Assembly: GCF_002261425.1 (NCBI RefSeq)
Contig: NZ_NEVJ01000003.1
Span: 124,001-188,000, forward strand
Length of the DNA: 64,000 nucleotides
Direction of reading: 5' to 3'
DNA from: Bordetella genomosp. 9
GTDB lineage: Bacteria > Pseudomonadota > Gammaproteobacteria > Burkholderiales > Burkholderiaceae_B
The position numbers were made by a program, and so were the translations under genes. Below are positions 33,017 through 43,537 of this stretch, piece by piece (positions within the stretch are counted from its first letter, which is position 1; each line of letters starts with the position of its first letter). The notes beneath the pieces are model-generated. The model was not told where the DNA came from, searched no databases, and saw only the letters and a list, made by a program, of their open reading frames with translations.

Positions 33017-33733
33017 ATGGCCAGCAGATCGTATAAGCGGGTTCTTCTCAAACTGTCCGGCGAAGCGCTGATGGGCGAGGACGCCTTCGGCATCAACCGC
33101 GCCACCATTGCCCGGATGACCGAGGAAATCGCCGAGATCGTCAATCTGGGCGTGGAGCTGGCCATCGTCATCGGCGGCGGGAACATCTTCCGCGGCGTGG
33201 CGCCCGGCGCGCAGGGCATGGACCGCGCGACCGCCGACTACATGGGCATGATGGCCACCATCATGAACGCCCTGGCCCTGCAGGATGCCCTGAAGCACCG
33301 CAGCGTCGACACCCGCGTGCAGTCGGCCCTGAACATCGAACAGGTGGTCGAGCCTTACATCCGCCCCAAGGCCTTGCGCTACCTGGAAGAAGGCAAGGTG
33401 GTGATTTTCGCCGCCGGTACCGGCAATCCCTTCTTCACCACCGACACCGCGGCGGCGCTGCGTGGCGCGGAAATCGGCGCCGAAATCGTGCTGAAGGCGA
33501 CCAAGGTGGACGGCATCTACAGCGCCGACCCCAACAAGGACCCGACGGCCACGCGTTATTCCCGTATCAGCTTCGACGAGGCCATCGTGCGCCGCCTGGA
33601 AGTCATGGACGCCACGGCATTCGCCCTGTGCCGCGACCAGAAGCTGCCCATCAAGGTGTTCTCCATCAACAAGTCGGGCGCGCTGAAGCGCGCGGTCACC
33701 GGCGAAGATGAAGGCACACTGGTACACGTTTGA
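33017..33733 (+). CDS. pyrH: UMP kinase
   Basis: A 238-residue amino-acid-kinase-fold enzyme that phosphorylates UMP. The motifs [30 protein letters not shown] and DNKDPT-type substrate loop ([16 protein letters not shown]) are present. ATG 33017 follows CAGGGA. The frame opens earlier (32975) but without a ribosome site. Confidence 0.98.
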   Translation: MASRSYKRVLLKLSGEALMGEDAFGINRATIARMTEEIAEIVNLGVELAIVIGGGNIFRGVAPGAQGMDRATADYMGMMATIMNALALQDALKHRSVDTRVQSALNIEQVVEPYIRPKALRYLEEGKVVIFAAGTGNPFFTTDTAAALRGAEIGAEIVLKATKVDGIYSADPNKDPTATRYSRISFDEAIVRRLEVMDATAFALCRDQKLPIKVFSINKSGALKRAVTGEDEGTLVHV

Positions 33734-33747
33734 ATCAAGGAGTCGCA

Positions 33748-34308
33748 ATGAGCGTCGCAGACATCAAAAAATCGGCCGAGTCCCGGATGGCCAAATCCAT
33801 CGAAACGCTCAAGGTCAATCTGTCCAAGATACGGACCGGCCGCGCGCACACCGGCATCCTGGACCACGTGCAGGTCGAGTACTACGGCTCGCCCGTGCCC
33901 ATCAGCCAGGTGGCGAACGTCAACCTCGTCGATGCGCGCACGATCAGCGTGCAGCCCTATGAAAAGAGCATGGCGGGCCCGGTCGAAAAGGCCATCCGCG
34001 AATCCGATCTGGGGCTCAATCCGGTGTCCATGGGCGAAACCATACGCGTCCCCATGCCGGCGCTGACCGAAGAACGGCGCCGCGACCTGACCAAGGTCGT
34101 CAAGAACGAAGGCGAGGACGCCAAGATCGCCGTGCGCAACCTGCGCCGCGAAGGCAACGAAGCCTTGAAGAAGCTGGTCAAGGACAAGTCCATCTCGGAA
34201 GACGAAGAGCGCCGCGCGCAGGACGAAATCCAAAAGCTCACCGATCGCTGCGTGGGTGACATCGACAAGATGATCGCGCAGAAAGAAGCGGAGATCATGA
34301 CCGTCTGA
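33748..34308 (+). CDS. frr: Ribosome recycling factor
   Basis: A 186-residue protein. Conserved segments include [36 protein letters not shown] and [20 protein letters not shown]. With EF-G it splits the ribosome after termination. AAGGAG (33737-33742) precedes ATG 33748. It lies 14 bp after pyrH. Confidence 0.98.
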   Translation: MSVADIKKSAESRMAKSIETLKVNLSKIRTGRAHTGILDHVQVEYYGSPVPISQVANVNLVDARTISVQPYEKSMAGPVEKAIRESDLGLNPVSMGETIRVPMPALTEERRRDLTKVVKNEGEDAKIAVRNLRREGNEALKKLVKDKSISEDEERRAQDEIQKLTDRCVGDIDKMIAQKEAEIMTV

Positions 34309-34337
34309 CGCGGGCGCCGCGCGGTCTTTGCAACCTC

Positions 34338-35102
34338 ATGACTATCAGTTCCACCCAGGCCGTCCCGCCGACGTCCGATATCCCGCAGCACGTTGCCATC
34401 ATCATGGATGGCAACGGCCGCTGGGCCACGCGTCGGCATCTGCCCCGCACCGCCGGGCACGCCAAGGGCGTGCAGGCCGTGCGCCGGGTCGTGGAGGCCT
34501 GCGGCCGCCGTGGCGTCCGTTACCTGACCTTGTTCGCCTTCAGCTCCGAAAACTGGCGCCGTCCGGCCGAAGAGGTCTCGCTGCTGATGCGCCTGTTCGT
34601 GCAGGCGCTGGAGCGGGAAGTCGACAAGCTCGACGGGCAAGGCGTCAGGCTGCGCGTGGTGGGCGACCTTTCGCCCTTCGAGCCGCGCTTGCGTGAACTG
34701 ATCGAACAGGCGCAGGCCCGTACCGCGCACAACGACCAGCTGCATCTTTCGGTGTGCGCGAACTACGGCGGCCGCTGGGACATCCTGCAGGCCATGCGCC
34801 GCATGCTGGCGGAAAACCCGGGGCTGGCGCAGGCGCCGGACGGCATCGACGAAGCCACGTTGAGCCGCTATCTGTCGATGGCCTGGGCGCCCGAGCCCGA
34901 CCTGTTCATCCGCACCGGCGGCGAGCAGCGCATCTCGAACTACCTGATCTGGCAACTGGCGTACACCGAGCTGTTCTTCACGGACCGTTACTGGCCGGAT
35001 TTCGGCGGCCCGGAGCTGGAAGAAGCCTTCGAATGGTATCGGACCCGCGAGCGGCGTTTCGGGCGCACCAGCGCCCAGGTCAATGCGGCCGGAAAACGCT
35101 AG
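34338..35102 (+). CDS. uppS: Undecaprenyl diphosphate synthase (cis-prenyltransferase)
   Basis: A 254-residue enzyme that makes the C55 lipid carrier for peptidoglycan and O-antigen. The catalytic [12 protein letters not shown] segment (about 23-34), [11 protein letters not shown] and [20 protein letters not shown] are diagnostic. It lies 29 bp after frr and begins the lipid section of the cluster. The Shine-Dalgarno site is weak. Confidence 0.98.
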   Translation: MTISSTQAVPPTSDIPQHVAIIMDGNGRWATRRHLPRTAGHAKGVQAVRRVVEACGRRGVRYLTLFAFSSENWRRPAEEVSLLMRLFVQALEREVDKLDGQGVRLRVVGDLSPFEPRLRELIEQAQARTAHNDQLHLSVCANYGGRWDILQAMRRMLAENPGLAQAPDGIDEATLSRYLSMAWAPEPDLFIRTGGEQRISNYLIWQLAYTELFFTDRYWPDFGGPELEEAFEWYRTRERRFGRTSAQVNAAGKR

Positions 35103-35212
35103 CCTGGCCGGATCCGTTCCCCCGCCGCCACGCGGCCGCATGAAAAGGGGGCAGAATACGGTGTGCCCGCCATTGCGGCGGGCGGTCGCCCTGGTCCCGG
35201 AACAGGCCCCGA

Positions 35213-35248
35213 ACACCTGACCAGGCACCTGCCCAAGCACCTGCCCAA
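35213..35248. repeat. 12-bp tandem repeat upstream of cdsA
   Basis: ACACCTGACCAG (35213-35224), GCACCTGCCCAA (35225-35236) and GCACCTGCCCAA (35237-35248) form an imperfect tandem array in the 160-bp uppS-cdsA gap. It ends 5 bp before the cdsA Shine-Dalgarno sequence GGAGA. The rest of the gap shows no gene. Confidence 0.9.
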
Positions 35249-35262
35249 GATTTGGAGACTCC

Positions 35263-36126
35263 ATGCTGCGCCAGCGCATCGTCACAGCCGTCATCCTCCT
35301 CGCCGTTCTGGCCGCCACGATGGCGGCGCCCACCCCCTGGCCTTTCATGGTGCTGCTCGCCGTCGCGACCGCCTGCGCCGGCTGGGAATGGGCCCGCCTG
35401 ACGCTGCCGGCGGGCGGCGGGGCCGGGGCGATCGCCGTGGGCGTACTGCTGGGCATCGCGGCGCTGTGCGTCACCTTCTGGTGGACCGGCGGCAGCCGCC
35501 ACGATTTCGCCGCCGAAGCCTCCAGCGCGCTGCTGTTCAACTGGGTCGTGCCCCTGTCGGCCCTGTTGTGGATCTTCGCCGCCACCGTCGCCGTGGTGCG
35601 CGGACGCAGCGACGCGCCGCCGGCCAGCGTGCCGCTGACGCTGTTCGCCATCCTGGCGCTGCTGGCGGCCTGGGCCGTCCTGGCCCTGTTCTTCATGACG
35701 CACGGGGCGATCTTCCTGCTGTCCCTGCTGGCGCTGGTGTGGGCGGCCGATATCGCCGCCTATTTCGGCGGCCGGGCCCTGGGGCGCCGCAAGCTGGCGC
35801 CGCGCGTCAGCCCCGGCAAGACCATCGAAGGCGCCATCTGCGGCGTTGCGGCCGCCGTCATCTGGATCGGCGTCAGCAGCCTCTGGCCGGGTACGTTCGG
35901 CCATGCCCTGGTCCAGCGCTGGACGCTGTGGGGCGCGCTGCCCATCGCCGCGCTGTTGGGGGTGCTTTCCATCGTCGGCGACCTGTTCGAGTCGCTGCTC
36001 AAGCGGCGCGCCGGACGCAAGGATTCCAGTCATCTGCTGCCGGGGCACGGCGGCGTCTACGACCGCATCGATGCCATCCTGCCGGTGGCGCCGGTGGCCC
36101 TGCTACTCAGTGGAGTACTGTTTTGA
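35263..36126 (+). CDS. cdsA: Phosphatidate cytidylyltransferase CdsA
   Basis: A 287-residue protein with about eight membrane helices that makes CDP-diacylglycerol. The family signature lies near the C-terminus: [20 protein letters not shown], with the conserved S-x2-KR-x4-KD spacing, followed by [13 protein letters not shown] lies 4 bp before ATG 35263. Its stop overlaps the dxr start by 4 bp. Confidence 0.97.
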   Translation: MLRQRIVTAVILLAVLAATMAAPTPWPFMVLLAVATACAGWEWARLTLPAGGGAGAIAVGVLLGIAALCVTFWWTGGSRHDFAAEASSALLFNWVVPLSALLWIFAATVAVVRGRSDAPPASVPLTLFAILALLAAWAVLALFFMTHGAIFLLSLLALVWAADIAAYFGGRALGRRKLAPRVSPGKTIEGAICGVAAAVIWIGVSSLWPGTFGHALVQRWTLWGALPIAALLGVLSIVGDLFESLLKRRAGRKDSSHLLPGHGGVYDRIDAILPVAPVALLLSGVLF

Positions 36127-37370
36127 CAGCGTTTCAGCGTATCGCCGTGCTGGGGTCCACGGGATCGATCGGCGACAGCACCCTGGACGTCATCGCGCGC
36201 CATCCCGACAGGCTGGGCGTGCATGCGCTTTCCGCCCATAGCCGCATGGAAAAGCTGGCGGAACAGGCGCTCGCCAGCCTGGCCCGCGTGGTGGTCGTGC
36301 CCGACGAGGATGCCGCCACCCGTTTCCGCCAGGCCTGGGCGCAACTGCGGACCCAGGGCGCCACGCCGCCGGAGATCCGCGTCGGCGCGCAGGCGCTGGC
36401 CGACACCGCGGCCGACCCGGATTGCGACACCGTCATGGCGGCCATCGTCGGCGCCGCCGGCCTGCCGTCGGCGCTGGCGGCGGCGCGGGCCGGCAAGCGG
36501 GTCTTGCTGGCCAACAAGGAAGCGCTGGTCGCGGCCGGGTCGCTGTTCATGGCCGCCGTGCGCGACCACGGGGCCGAGCTGCTGCCCATCGACAGCGAGC
36601 ACAACGCCATATTCCAATGCCTGCCGCATGGCGAGCGCGCCTCCGCGCCCACGCGGCCCGCCGCCGGCGTGCGGCGCCTGATCCTGACCGCGTCGGGCGG
36701 TCCGTTCCGCCAGCACGATCCGGACGAACTGCACGCCATCACGCCCGCACAGGCGTGCAAGCATCCGAACTGGAGCATGGGCCGCAAGATCTCCGTCGAT
36801 TCGGCCACCATGGCGAACAAGGGGCTGGAAGTGATCGAGGCGCACTGGCTGTTCGCCATGCCCGCCGACCGCATCGAGGTGCTCATCCATCCGCAGAGCG
36901 TCGTCCATTCCATGGTCGAGTATGAAGACGGCTCGGTGCTGGCGCAACTGGGCCAGCCGGATATGCGTACGCCCATCGCCTACGGATTGGGTTTCCCCGA
37001 CCGCCTGGCGAGCGGCGTCGGGCTGCTGGACCTGGCGCGCTGCGGCCGCCTGGATTTCGAAAAGCCCGATCTGCGCCGTTTCCCCTGCCTGGGCCTGGCC
37101 TTCGATGCGCTGGCGGCCGGGCAGGGCGCCTGTATCGCCTTGAATGCCGCCAACGAGATCGCCGTCGACGCTTTCCTGCGGGAAACGGTGCCCTACACCC
37201 GTATTCCCGCCGTGATCGCCCAAACCCTCGAGTGGCACGCCGGTCGGCCATCTGTTACGCTCAACAGCCTCGACGACGTCCTGGCGGAAGACGCCGCCGC
37301 GCGGGCACGGGCTGAACAGGTCCTGGCGCATTCCCGGGGCACCACCGCCACCCAGTCCGGGGCCCGTTGA
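36123..37370 (+). CDS. dxr: 1-deoxy-D-xylulose 5-phosphate reductoisomerase
   Basis: About 415 residues, with NADPH motif [16 protein letters not shown] at the start, [27 protein letters not shown] and [19 protein letters not shown]. It converts DXP to MEP in the non-mevalonate isoprenoid pathway. The start is taken as TTG 36123, overlapping the cdsA stop as TTGA. The frame is open 960 bp further upstream, but that is the shadow of cdsA, not a fusion. Confidence 0.95.
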   Translation: MTAFQRIAVLGSTGSIGDSTLDVIARHPDRLGVHALSAHSRMEKLAEQALASLARVVVVPDEDAATRFRQAWAQLRTQGATPPEIRVGAQALADTAADPDCDTVMAAIVGAAGLPSALAAARAGKRVLLANKEALVAAGSLFMAAVRDHGAELLPIDSEHNAIFQCLPHGERASAPTRPAAGVRRLILTASGGPFRQHDPDELHAITPAQACKHPNWSMGRKISVDSATMANKGLEVIEAHWLFAMPADRIEVLIHPQSVVHSMVEYEDGSVLAQLGQPDMRTPIAYGLGFPDRLASGVGLLDLARCGRLDFEKPDLRRFPCLGLAFDALAAGQGACIALNAANEIAVDAFLRETVPYTRIPAVIAQTLEWHAGRPSVTLNSLDDVLAEDAAARARAEQVLAHSRGTTATQSGAR

Positions 37371-37409
37371 CGCCACGACGCGCCGCGCCCCTTCATTTGG
37401 TACGCCTCC

Positions 37410-38744
37410 ATGCTCTTCACCTTGCTTGCCTTCGCCGTCGCGCTGGGTATCCTGATCACCTTCCACGAACTCGGCCACTACTGGGTGGCGCGGCTGTGCG
37501 GCGTGCGGGTACTGCGGTTTTCCGTGGGCTTCGGCAAGGTGCTGTTGCGGCGCATCGACCGCCACGGCACCGAATGGGCCGTGTCGGCCATCCCCCTGGG
37601 CGGCTACGTCAAGATGCAGGACGACCCGCCGCCCGGCGCCACGCCGGCGGAATCGGCCGAGTCGTTCAATCGGCAGCCGGTGGGCAAGCGCATCCTGATC
37701 GTCGCCGCCGGTCCCGTTTTCAACCTGATCCTGGCGGTTTTCCTCTATGCCGGCCTGAACCTGGCCGGGGTCGAAGAGCCGGCCGCCTTCATCGCCCAGC
37801 CCGCCGCCGGCACCTCGGCCGCCCAGGCCGGCTTGCAGGCCGGTGACCGTATCGTCTCGATCGATGGCGAGCCGATCACGTCATGGAACGATGCCCGCTG
37901 GCAGTTGATGGACCATATCTCCACCGGCGGGCGGGTGCAGGTGGGCGTGCGGACCGTGCAGGGCGCCGTCCACGAACGCGAGCTGACGCTGGGCGAAAAC
38001 CGCCTCGATCCCTCCCAGGGCGACCCGCTGGCCGTGGCCGGCCTGCGCCTGCAGGAACCGCGTCCCGTGGTGCGTGGCCTGGTGGCCGGCTCGGCGGGCG
38101 AGCAGGCCGGGCTGCGCAGCGGCGACGTCGTGCTGGCCGTTGGTGGCCAGCCCGTGCAGGACGTCGGCTCGGTGATCCGCGTCGTCCAGCAGCACGTCGG
38201 CCAGCCGGTGCCCTTGGTGGTGCGGCGCGATGGCGCGGATGTCTCCCTGATGGTGACGCCCCGCGCGGAACGCCTGGAAAACGGCGAAACCGTCGGCCGC
38301 ATCGGGGTGCAGCTGGGGGGCGACGTGCCCATGGTGACGGTGCGCTACGGCCCCATCGACAGCGTGTGGCAGGGGGCGACCCGCACCGCCGACACGGCCT
38401 GGTTCTCGCTGCGCATGATGGGTCGCATGGTCACCGGCGCGGTTTCCTGGCGCAATATCAGCGGTCCGGTGACCATCGCCGACTATGCCGGCCAGACGGC
38501 GCGGGTCGGTTTGGCCGCCTATATCGCCTATCTGGCGCTCATCAGCATCAGCCTGGGCGTCCTCAACCTGCTGCCCATCCCCATGCTGGACGGCGGCCAT
38601 CTGCTGTACTACCTGCTGGAAATCGTCCGCGGCAGCCCGCCGCCTTCGCGCTGGCTGGACATCGGCCAGCGGGCCGGCCTGGGCCTGCTGGCGGGGCTGA
38701 TGGGGCTGGCCCTGTTCAACGATTTCGCCCGGCTTTTCACCTAG
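37410..38744 (+). CDS. rseP: Site-2 metalloprotease RseP
   Basis: A 444-residue membrane protease. The zinc motif HELGH (19-23), two PDZ domains (about 115-190 and 205-285) and the C-terminal NLLPIPMLDGGHLLYYLLE with the third zinc ligand are present. It cleaves the anti-sigma factor RseA in the sigma-E envelope stress response, after DegS. It stands before bamA, as in most proteobacteria. Confidence 0.97.
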   Translation: MLFTLLAFAVALGILITFHELGHYWVARLCGVRVLRFSVGFGKVLLRRIDRHGTEWAVSAIPLGGYVKMQDDPPPGATPAESAESFNRQPVGKRILIVAAGPVFNLILAVFLYAGLNLAGVEEPAAFIAQPAAGTSAAQAGLQAGDRIVSIDGEPITSWNDARWQLMDHISTGGRVQVGVRTVQGAVHERELTLGENRLDPSQGDPLAVAGLRLQEPRPVVRGLVAGSAGEQAGLRSGDVVLAVGGQPVQDVGSVIRVVQQHVGQPVPLVVRRDGADVSLMVTPRAERLENGETVGRIGVQLGGDVPMVTVRYGPIDSVWQGATRTADTAWFSLRMMGRMVTGAVSWRNISGPVTIADYAGQTARVGLAAYIAYLALISISLGVLNLLPIPMLDGGHLLYYLLEIVRGSPPPSRWLDIGQRAGLGLLAGLMGLALFNDFARLFT

Positions 38745-38780
38745 GTGCCCGGGTCCGGCATGCCCGTATCGGCCCCTTCC

Positions 38781-38802
38781 GGCCCACGTCCGGCCCACGT
38801 CC
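38781..38802. repeat. 11-bp tandem repeat after rseP
   Basis: GGCCCACGTCC is present twice (38781-38791 and 38792-38802), preceded by a related GGCCCCTTCC (38771-38780) and followed by GGC. It lies in the 177-bp rseP-bamA gap. Function unknown. Confidence 0.85.
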
Positions 38803-38860
38803 GGCGATCGGGGCGGCAAGGGCGGAAGGCGTGTGCCTTTCGCTCGGGCGGGTTCTGCCT

Positions 38861-38900
38861 TAAAATCCTCCGCCATTTGCACCTATAACTCCGCCATTTG
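38861..38900 (+). promoter_or_regulatory. Candidate bamA promoter and 21-bp-spaced direct repeat
   Basis: A -10-like TAAAAT (38861-38866) is followed by two copies of CTCCGCCATTTG (38868-38879 and 38889-38900). Their starts are 21 bp apart, two helical turns. The bamA ATG follows at 38922. No clear -35 is visible. The repeat could be an operator on one face of the DNA or an mRNA leader element. Confidence 0.45.
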
Positions 38901-38921
38901 GACCACCAAGGATCCCCCAGG

Positions 38922-41255
38922 ATGTTTTTCCGCTGGATGTTTAAGCCCAACAAGGGTATTTGGGCGGGCCTGATCGCCGTGCTGATGCTGCTGCCGGCGC
39001 TGGCCAACGCCTTCGAACCCTTCGTCGTCAAGGACATTCGAGTGGAGGGCATCCAGCGTATCGATGCCGGCACCGTATTCGGCTATCTGCCGTTCAAGGT
39101 GGGCGATACCTTCACGGAAGACACCGCCACGGAATCGGTGCGCCGCCTCTACGGCAGCGGCTTCTTCAGCGACGTGCGCATCGACACCAACAACAACGTG
39201 GTCGTCGTCGTGGTGCAGGAGCGCGCGACCATCGCGTCCATCACGTTCAATGGCATGCGGGAGTTCGACAGCAAGGCGATCCTGGAATCGCTGCGCAACG
39301 TCGGCTTCGCGGAAGGGCGCATTTTCGACCGTTCCATGCTCGAGCGGGCCGAACTCGAACTCAAGCAGCAGTACATGTCCAAGGGCAAGTACGGCGTGGA
39401 AGTCACCTCCACCGTGACGCCGCTCCCGCGTAACCGCGTCGGCATCAGCTTCGACATCTTCGAAGGCGACGTGGCGCGCATCCGCGAAATCCACTTCGTC
39501 GGCAACAAGGCCTTCTCGGAAAGCGAGCTGCTGGACCAGATCCAGATGACCACGCCCGGCTGGCTGACCTGGTACACCGATACGGACAAGTACTCGCGCG
39601 AAAAGCTGGAAGGCGACGTCGAGCGGATCCGTTCGTTCTACCTGGATCGCGGCTATCTCGAAGTGGCGGTGGAGCCCCCGCAGGTCACGATCTCGCCCGA
39701 CCGCAAGGACATCTACATCACCTACACCCTGCATGAAGGCGAGCCCTACAAGGTGCGCAGCGTCAAGCTGGCCGGCAACCTGCTGGGGCTGGACAAGCAG
39801 ATCGAGGCGCTGGTGCAGGTCAAGGCCGGCGAGACCTTCTCGGCCGCCAAGACCAACGACAGCGCCAAGGCCATCACCGACTACCTGGGCGAACTGGGCT
39901 ACGCCTTCGCCAACGTCAACCCGAATCCGCAGCTGGATCGCGCCAAGCATGAGGCCGACCTGACGTTCTACATCGATCCGAGCCGCCGCGTGTACGTGCG
40001 CCGCATCCAGATCGGCGGCAACACCCGTACGCGGGACGAGGTCATCCGCCGCGAAATGCGCCAGGAAGAAGCCGCCTGGTACGACGCCGGCGACATCAAG
40101 ATGTCGCGCGACCGTGTCGACCGCCTGGGCTACTTCAACGACGTCAACGTCAAGACCGATCCGGTCCCGGGTTCGCCCGACCAGGTCGACGTCAACGTCG
40201 ACGTCAAGGAAAAGCCGACCGGCATGGTCAACCTGGGCGTGGGCTACGGTTCCACGGACCGCGCCATCTTCAGCGCCGGTATCAGTGAAGACAACGTGTT
40301 CGGCAGCGGCACCAACCTGACGCTGCAGCTGAATACCAGCAAGACCAACCGCGCCGCGGTGCTGTCGCATACCGACCCGTACTGGACCAAGGACGGCATC
40401 AGCCGCACCACGTCGCTGTACTACCGCCAGCAGCGTCCGTTCATCGACAACGACGGCGAATACCGCGTCGATACGTTCGGCCTGGGCATGAATTTCGGCG
40501 TGCCCATTTCGGAATACGACCGGATCATCCTGGGCGCGTCCTTCGAGCGCAACCGCGTCCACCTGGACAGCAACTCGCCGCTGGCCTATCAGGAATACGT
40601 CGACCAGTACGGCGCGTCGACCAATTCGGTGCTGTTGACCACCGGCTGGAACAAGGACACCCGCGACAGCGCCCTGGCGCCGACCAAGGGCTACTTCACC
40701 AAGCTGCAGGCCAACGTGTCGACGATGGACCTGAAATACACCATGCTGACCGGTCAGCAGCAGTACTACCTGCCGCTGGGCCGCAGCTACACGCTGGCCC
40801 TGAACGGCATGATCGACTGGGGCCAGTCGTACGGCGGCAAGGATTTCCCGGTCATCAAGGACGTCTACGCGGGCGGCATCGGTTCGGTGCGCGGCTACGA
40901 AGGCGCGTCCCTGGGCCCGCGCGACTCCCTGACGGGCGATTACCTGGGCGGCGCGCGCCGCATCGTGGCCAACGCGCAGCTCTACCTGCCGTTCCCGGGG
41001 GCGACCAAGGACAAGACCCTGCGCTGGTTCGTGTTCACGGACGCGGGCCGGGTGCAACCGGGCACCGGCCTGACCTGCACGGCCGGCAAGAACAACGAAG
41101 TCGAAGATCCCTGCGGATGGCGTTATTCCGCCGGCGTGGGCCTGTCCTGGCAATCGCCGCTGGGCCCGCTGCAGCTGTCCTACGGCCGGCCGCTCAACGC
41201 GAAGTCGGGTGACGATACCCAGAGCTTCCAGTTCCAGATCGGTACTGGTTTCTAA
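38922..41255 (+). CDS. bamA: Outer membrane protein assembly factor BamA
   Basis: A 777-residue precursor. A signal peptide (about 1-32, ending ANA) is followed by five POTRA domains (FVVKDIRVEGIQRIDAGTVF opens the first) and a C-terminal beta-barrel. The L6 motif VRGYEG (SVRGYEGASLGPRDSL) and the final aromatic residue (QFQIGTGF) are typical. BamA inserts beta-barrel proteins into the outer membrane. ATG 38922 is preferred; an in-frame TTG at 38898 would add eight residues before the signal peptide. Confidence 0.98.
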   Translation: MFFRWMFKPNKGIWAGLIAVLMLLPALANAFEPFVVKDIRVEGIQRIDAGTVFGYLPFKVGDTFTEDTATESVRRLYGSGFFSDVRIDTNNNVVVVVVQERATIASITFNGMREFDSKAILESLRNVGFAEGRIFDRSMLERAELELKQQYMSKGKYGVEVTSTVTPLPRNRVGISFDIFEGDVARIREIHFVGNKAFSESELLDQIQMTTPGWLTWYTDTDKYSREKLEGDVERIRSFYLDRGYLEVAVEPPQVTISPDRKDIYITYTLHEGEPYKVRSVKLAGNLLGLDKQIEALVQVKAGETFSAAKTNDSAKAITDYLGELGYAFANVNPNPQLDRAKHEADLTFYIDPSRRVYVRRIQIGGNTRTRDEVIRREMRQEEAAWYDAGDIKMSRDRVDRLGYFNDVNVKTDPVPGSPDQVDVNVDVKEKPTGMVNLGVGYGSTDRAIFSAGISEDNVFGSGTNLTLQLNTSKTNRAAVLSHTDPYWTKDGISRTTSLYYRQQRPFIDNDGEYRVDTFGLGMNFGVPISEYDRIILGASFERNRVHLDSNSPLAYQEYVDQYGASTNSVLLTTGWNKDTRDSALAPTKGYFTKLQANVSTMDLKYTMLTGQQQYYLPLGRSYTLALNGMIDWGQSYGGKDFPVIKDVYAGGIGSVRGYEGASLGPRDSLTGDYLGGARRIVANAQLYLPFPGATKDKTLRWFVFTDAGRVQPGTGLTCTAGKNNEVEDPCGWRYSAGVGLSWQSPLGPLQLSYGRPLNAKSGDDTQSFQFQIGTGF

Positions 41256-41356
41256 ACGCAAATCAAAGGTGGCCGGATGTTTCCGGCCGCCCAATTGGGT
41301 GCCGGTTTAGTGGCACAATAGCGGTTTGCTTGACCTTATCGGAAGGTGAAATTTTC

Positions 41357-41914
41357 ATGATGTCTATTTTCGTACGCAAATTGTCCCGTTCATCGCGCAA
41401 GAGCTCCGTTTCGCTGACGGCTGTGCTGGCGCTGGCGGGCGCGCTGCTGCTGGGCGCGTCGTACGCGGCGCCCGCCGCTGCGCAGGGGACGAAAATCGGC
41501 TTCGTCAATACCGAGCGTATCCTGCGCGAATCCGGCCCCGCCCGCGCGGCGCAAGCCAAGATCGAGTCCGAATTCAAGGCCCGTGACGCCGACCTGCAGC
41601 GCCTGGCGACCAATCTGCGCGCCCAGGCGGAAAAGTTCGACAAGGACGCGCCCGTCCTGTCCGAGTCCGATCGCATGAAGCGCCAGCGCGACCTCAGCAA
41701 TATGGACGCCGACCTGCAGCGCCGCCGCCGCGAATTCCAGGAAGACTTCAACCGCCGCCGCAATGAAGAATTCTCGGCCATCGTGCAGAAGGCCAACGCG
41801 GCCATCAAGAATATCGCCGAGAAGGAAAACTACGACCTGATCGTGCAGGACGCCGTGACTGTCAGCCCGCGCGTGGACATCACCGACAAAGTGATCCAGG
41901 CCCTCGGCAAGTAA
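41357..41914 (+). CDS. skp: Periplasmic chaperone Skp (OmpH)
   Basis: About 185 residues. A signal peptide (ending AAPAAAQG) is followed by the Skp core, mostly charged coiled coil (AAQAKIESEFKARDADLQRL and on). The opening KIGFVNTERILRESGPA is typical. Skp holds unfolded outer-membrane proteins on the way to BamA. GGAAGG precedes two tandem ATG codons; the first (41357) is used. A hairpin (41271-41276 with 41283-41288, GGCCGG/CCGGCC) lies between bamA and this gene, without a T-run. Confidence 0.95.
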   Translation: MMSIFVRKLSRSSRKSSVSLTAVLALAGALLLGASYAAPAAAQGTKIGFVNTERILRESGPARAAQAKIESEFKARDADLQRLATNLRAQAEKFDKDAPVLSESDRMKRQRDLSNMDADLQRRRREFQEDFNRRRNEEFSAIVQKANAAIKNIAEKENYDLIVQDAVTVSPRVDITDKVIQALGK

Positions 41915-41923
41915 GCGTCGCCC

Positions 41924-43018
41924 ATGCCGGTTCTGCTAGATCCCGCTCGCGCGCCCTTACTTGACGAGTTATTGGCGGATACCGACACCCAAGGCCTGAC
42001 GTGGCAGATCAGCGCTCCACCGGATGGGGCGCTACCCCGGATACAGGGGCTGGGAACGCTGGCCTCCGCCGGGCCGGCTGAAATCAGCTTCCTCTCCAAT
42101 CCCCGCTATCAGAACCAGCTGCCCGCCACGCGGGCCGGCGCGGTCATCGTGACGCCGGACGTGGAACAGGCCTTGGCCGCCCAGCCGGCGCCGGCGGCCT
42201 TCACCCGCGTCGTCACCGCGAATCCCTATCTGCTCTACGCACGCATCGCGCAGTGGTTCGACCGTGCGCGGCGTCCGGCATTGCCCGGCGGCGTGCATGC
42301 CACCGCGGTGGTCGCCGACGACGCGGTGATCGAAGCCGGCGCGCGCGTCGGGCCGCATTGCGTGATCGAGTCCGGTGCGCGCATCGGCCGCGACACCGTG
42401 CTCGGGGCCGGCTGCATCGTTGGCGCCGGATCCTCGGTCGGGGCTGGCGGACTGCTACATGCTCGGGTAACGTTGTATGCGGGCGTAACCGTGGGCGCGC
42501 GCGCCGTCATCCATACGGGCGCGGTCCTGGGCGCCGACGGCTTCGGTTTCGCGCCGGATCCGACGCTGGGCAAGGGCGCCTGGGGCAAGATTCCCCAGTT
42601 CGGCGGCGTGACCGTGGGCGATGACGTGGAAATCGGCGCGAATACCACCATCGACCGGGGCGCGCTGGAAGACACGGTGATCGGCGACGGCGTCAAGCTG
42701 GACAACCAGATCATGGTCGCGCATAACGTCCGGATCGGGGCGCATACGGCAGTGGCGGCTTGCGTGGGCATCGCGGGTTCCACCACCATAGGCGCGCGCT
42801 GCACCATAGGCGGGGCATCGATGTTGTCCGGCCACCTGACGCTGGCGGACGACGTCCATATATCGGGCGGCACCGCCATCACGTCGAATATCTCCAAGCC
42901 TGGCCGCTACACCGGGGTCTATCCCTATGCGGAACATGGCGATTGGCAGCGCAATGCGGCTGTCATCCAGCAGTTGGGCCAGTTGCGCCGCCGCGTGCGG
43001 ACGCTGGAACAGGAATAA
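41924..43018 (+). CDS. lpxD: UDP-3-O-acylglucosamine N-acyltransferase LpxD
   Basis: A 364-residue lipid A enzyme that adds the second R-3-hydroxyacyl chain. An N-terminal uridine-binding domain (about 1-110) precedes a left-handed beta helix of hexapeptide repeats. The catalytic region [20 protein letters not shown] contains the conserved His. The N-terminal part is slightly longer than in E. coli LpxD (341 residues). It lies 10 bp after skp. Confidence 0.97.
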   Translation: MPVLLDPARAPLLDELLADTDTQGLTWQISAPPDGALPRIQGLGTLASAGPAEISFLSNPRYQNQLPATRAGAVIVTPDVEQALAAQPAPAAFTRVVTANPYLLYARIAQWFDRARRPALPGGVHATAVVADDAVIEAGARVGPHCVIESGARIGRDTVLGAGCIVGAGSSVGAGGLLHARVTLYAGVTVGARAVIHTGAVLGADGFGFAPDPTLGKGAWGKIPQFGGVTVGDDVEIGANTTIDRGALEDTVIGDGVKLDNQIMVAHNVRIGAHTAVAACVGIAGSTTIGARCTIGGASMLSGHLTLADDVHISGGTAITSNISKPGRYTGVYPYAEHGDWQRNAAVIQQLGQLRRRVRTLEQE

Positions 43019-43078
43019 CATCGCGGCGCGCGGCCAGCCCGCGTGCCGTAAGAAGAATCGCAATGCAGGAACATACTC

Positions 43079-43537
43079 ATGGAACTCGACATTAAGGGGA
43101 TCCTGGATCGCTTGCCGCATCGGTATCCGATGCTGTTGATCGACCGGGTGCTCGACATCCAGCCCGGCAAATCCATCGTTGCCTTGAAGAACGTTTCGAT
43201 CAACGAGCCGTTCTTCACGGGGCACTTCCCGCACCATCCGGTCATGCCGGGCGTGCTCATCCTGGAAGCCATGGCGCAAGCCGCCGCGCTGTTCTCGTTT
43301 TCGGATGAGTCCGCGCTGAAGAATGACGCCGGGGGTTCGTCCACGGTGTATTACTTCGTCGGCATCGACGGTGCGCGTTTCCGCCGTCCGGTGCTGCCGG
43401 GCGACCAGTTGCGCATCGAAGTCGACGCCGAGCGCCTGAGCCGCAGCATCTGCAAGTACGCCGGCCGCGCGCTGGTGGACGGCCAACTCGTCGCCGAAGC
43501 CAAACTCATGTGTGCCATCCGCAACCTGGACGCATAA
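43079..43537 (+). CDS. fabZ: 3-hydroxyacyl-ACP dehydratase FabZ
   Basis: A 152-residue hot-dog-fold enzyme of fatty acid elongation. The catalytic His and Glu lie in [20 protein letters not shown] (about 47-66), and the opening [17 protein letters not shown] is diagnostic. It competes with lipid A synthesis for 3-hydroxyacyl-ACP, hence its usual place between lpxD and lpxA. It ends directly before lpxA. Confidence 0.98.
   Translation: MELDIKGILDRLPHRYPMLLIDRVLDIQPGKSIVALKNVSINEPFFTGHFPHHPVMPGVLILEAMAQAAALFSFSDESALKNDAGGSSTVYYFVGIDGARFRRPVLPGDQLRIEVDAERLSRSICKYAGRALVDGQLVAEAKLMCAIRNLDA

Noticed and set aside
35163..37370. 735-codon frame that could suggest a CdsA-region/Dxr fusion
   Set aside because: The first 320 codons are out of frame with cdsA and resemble nothing. 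The Dxr part starts cleanly at TTG 36123 overlapping the cdsA stop.
38883..41294. 803-codon minus-strand frame opposite bamA, and similar long antisense frames opposite ppsA (48012-50222) and glnD (27714-30104)
   Set aside because: All mirror strongly conserved genes in phase with their codon bias and show no domains. They are shadows, not overlapping genes.
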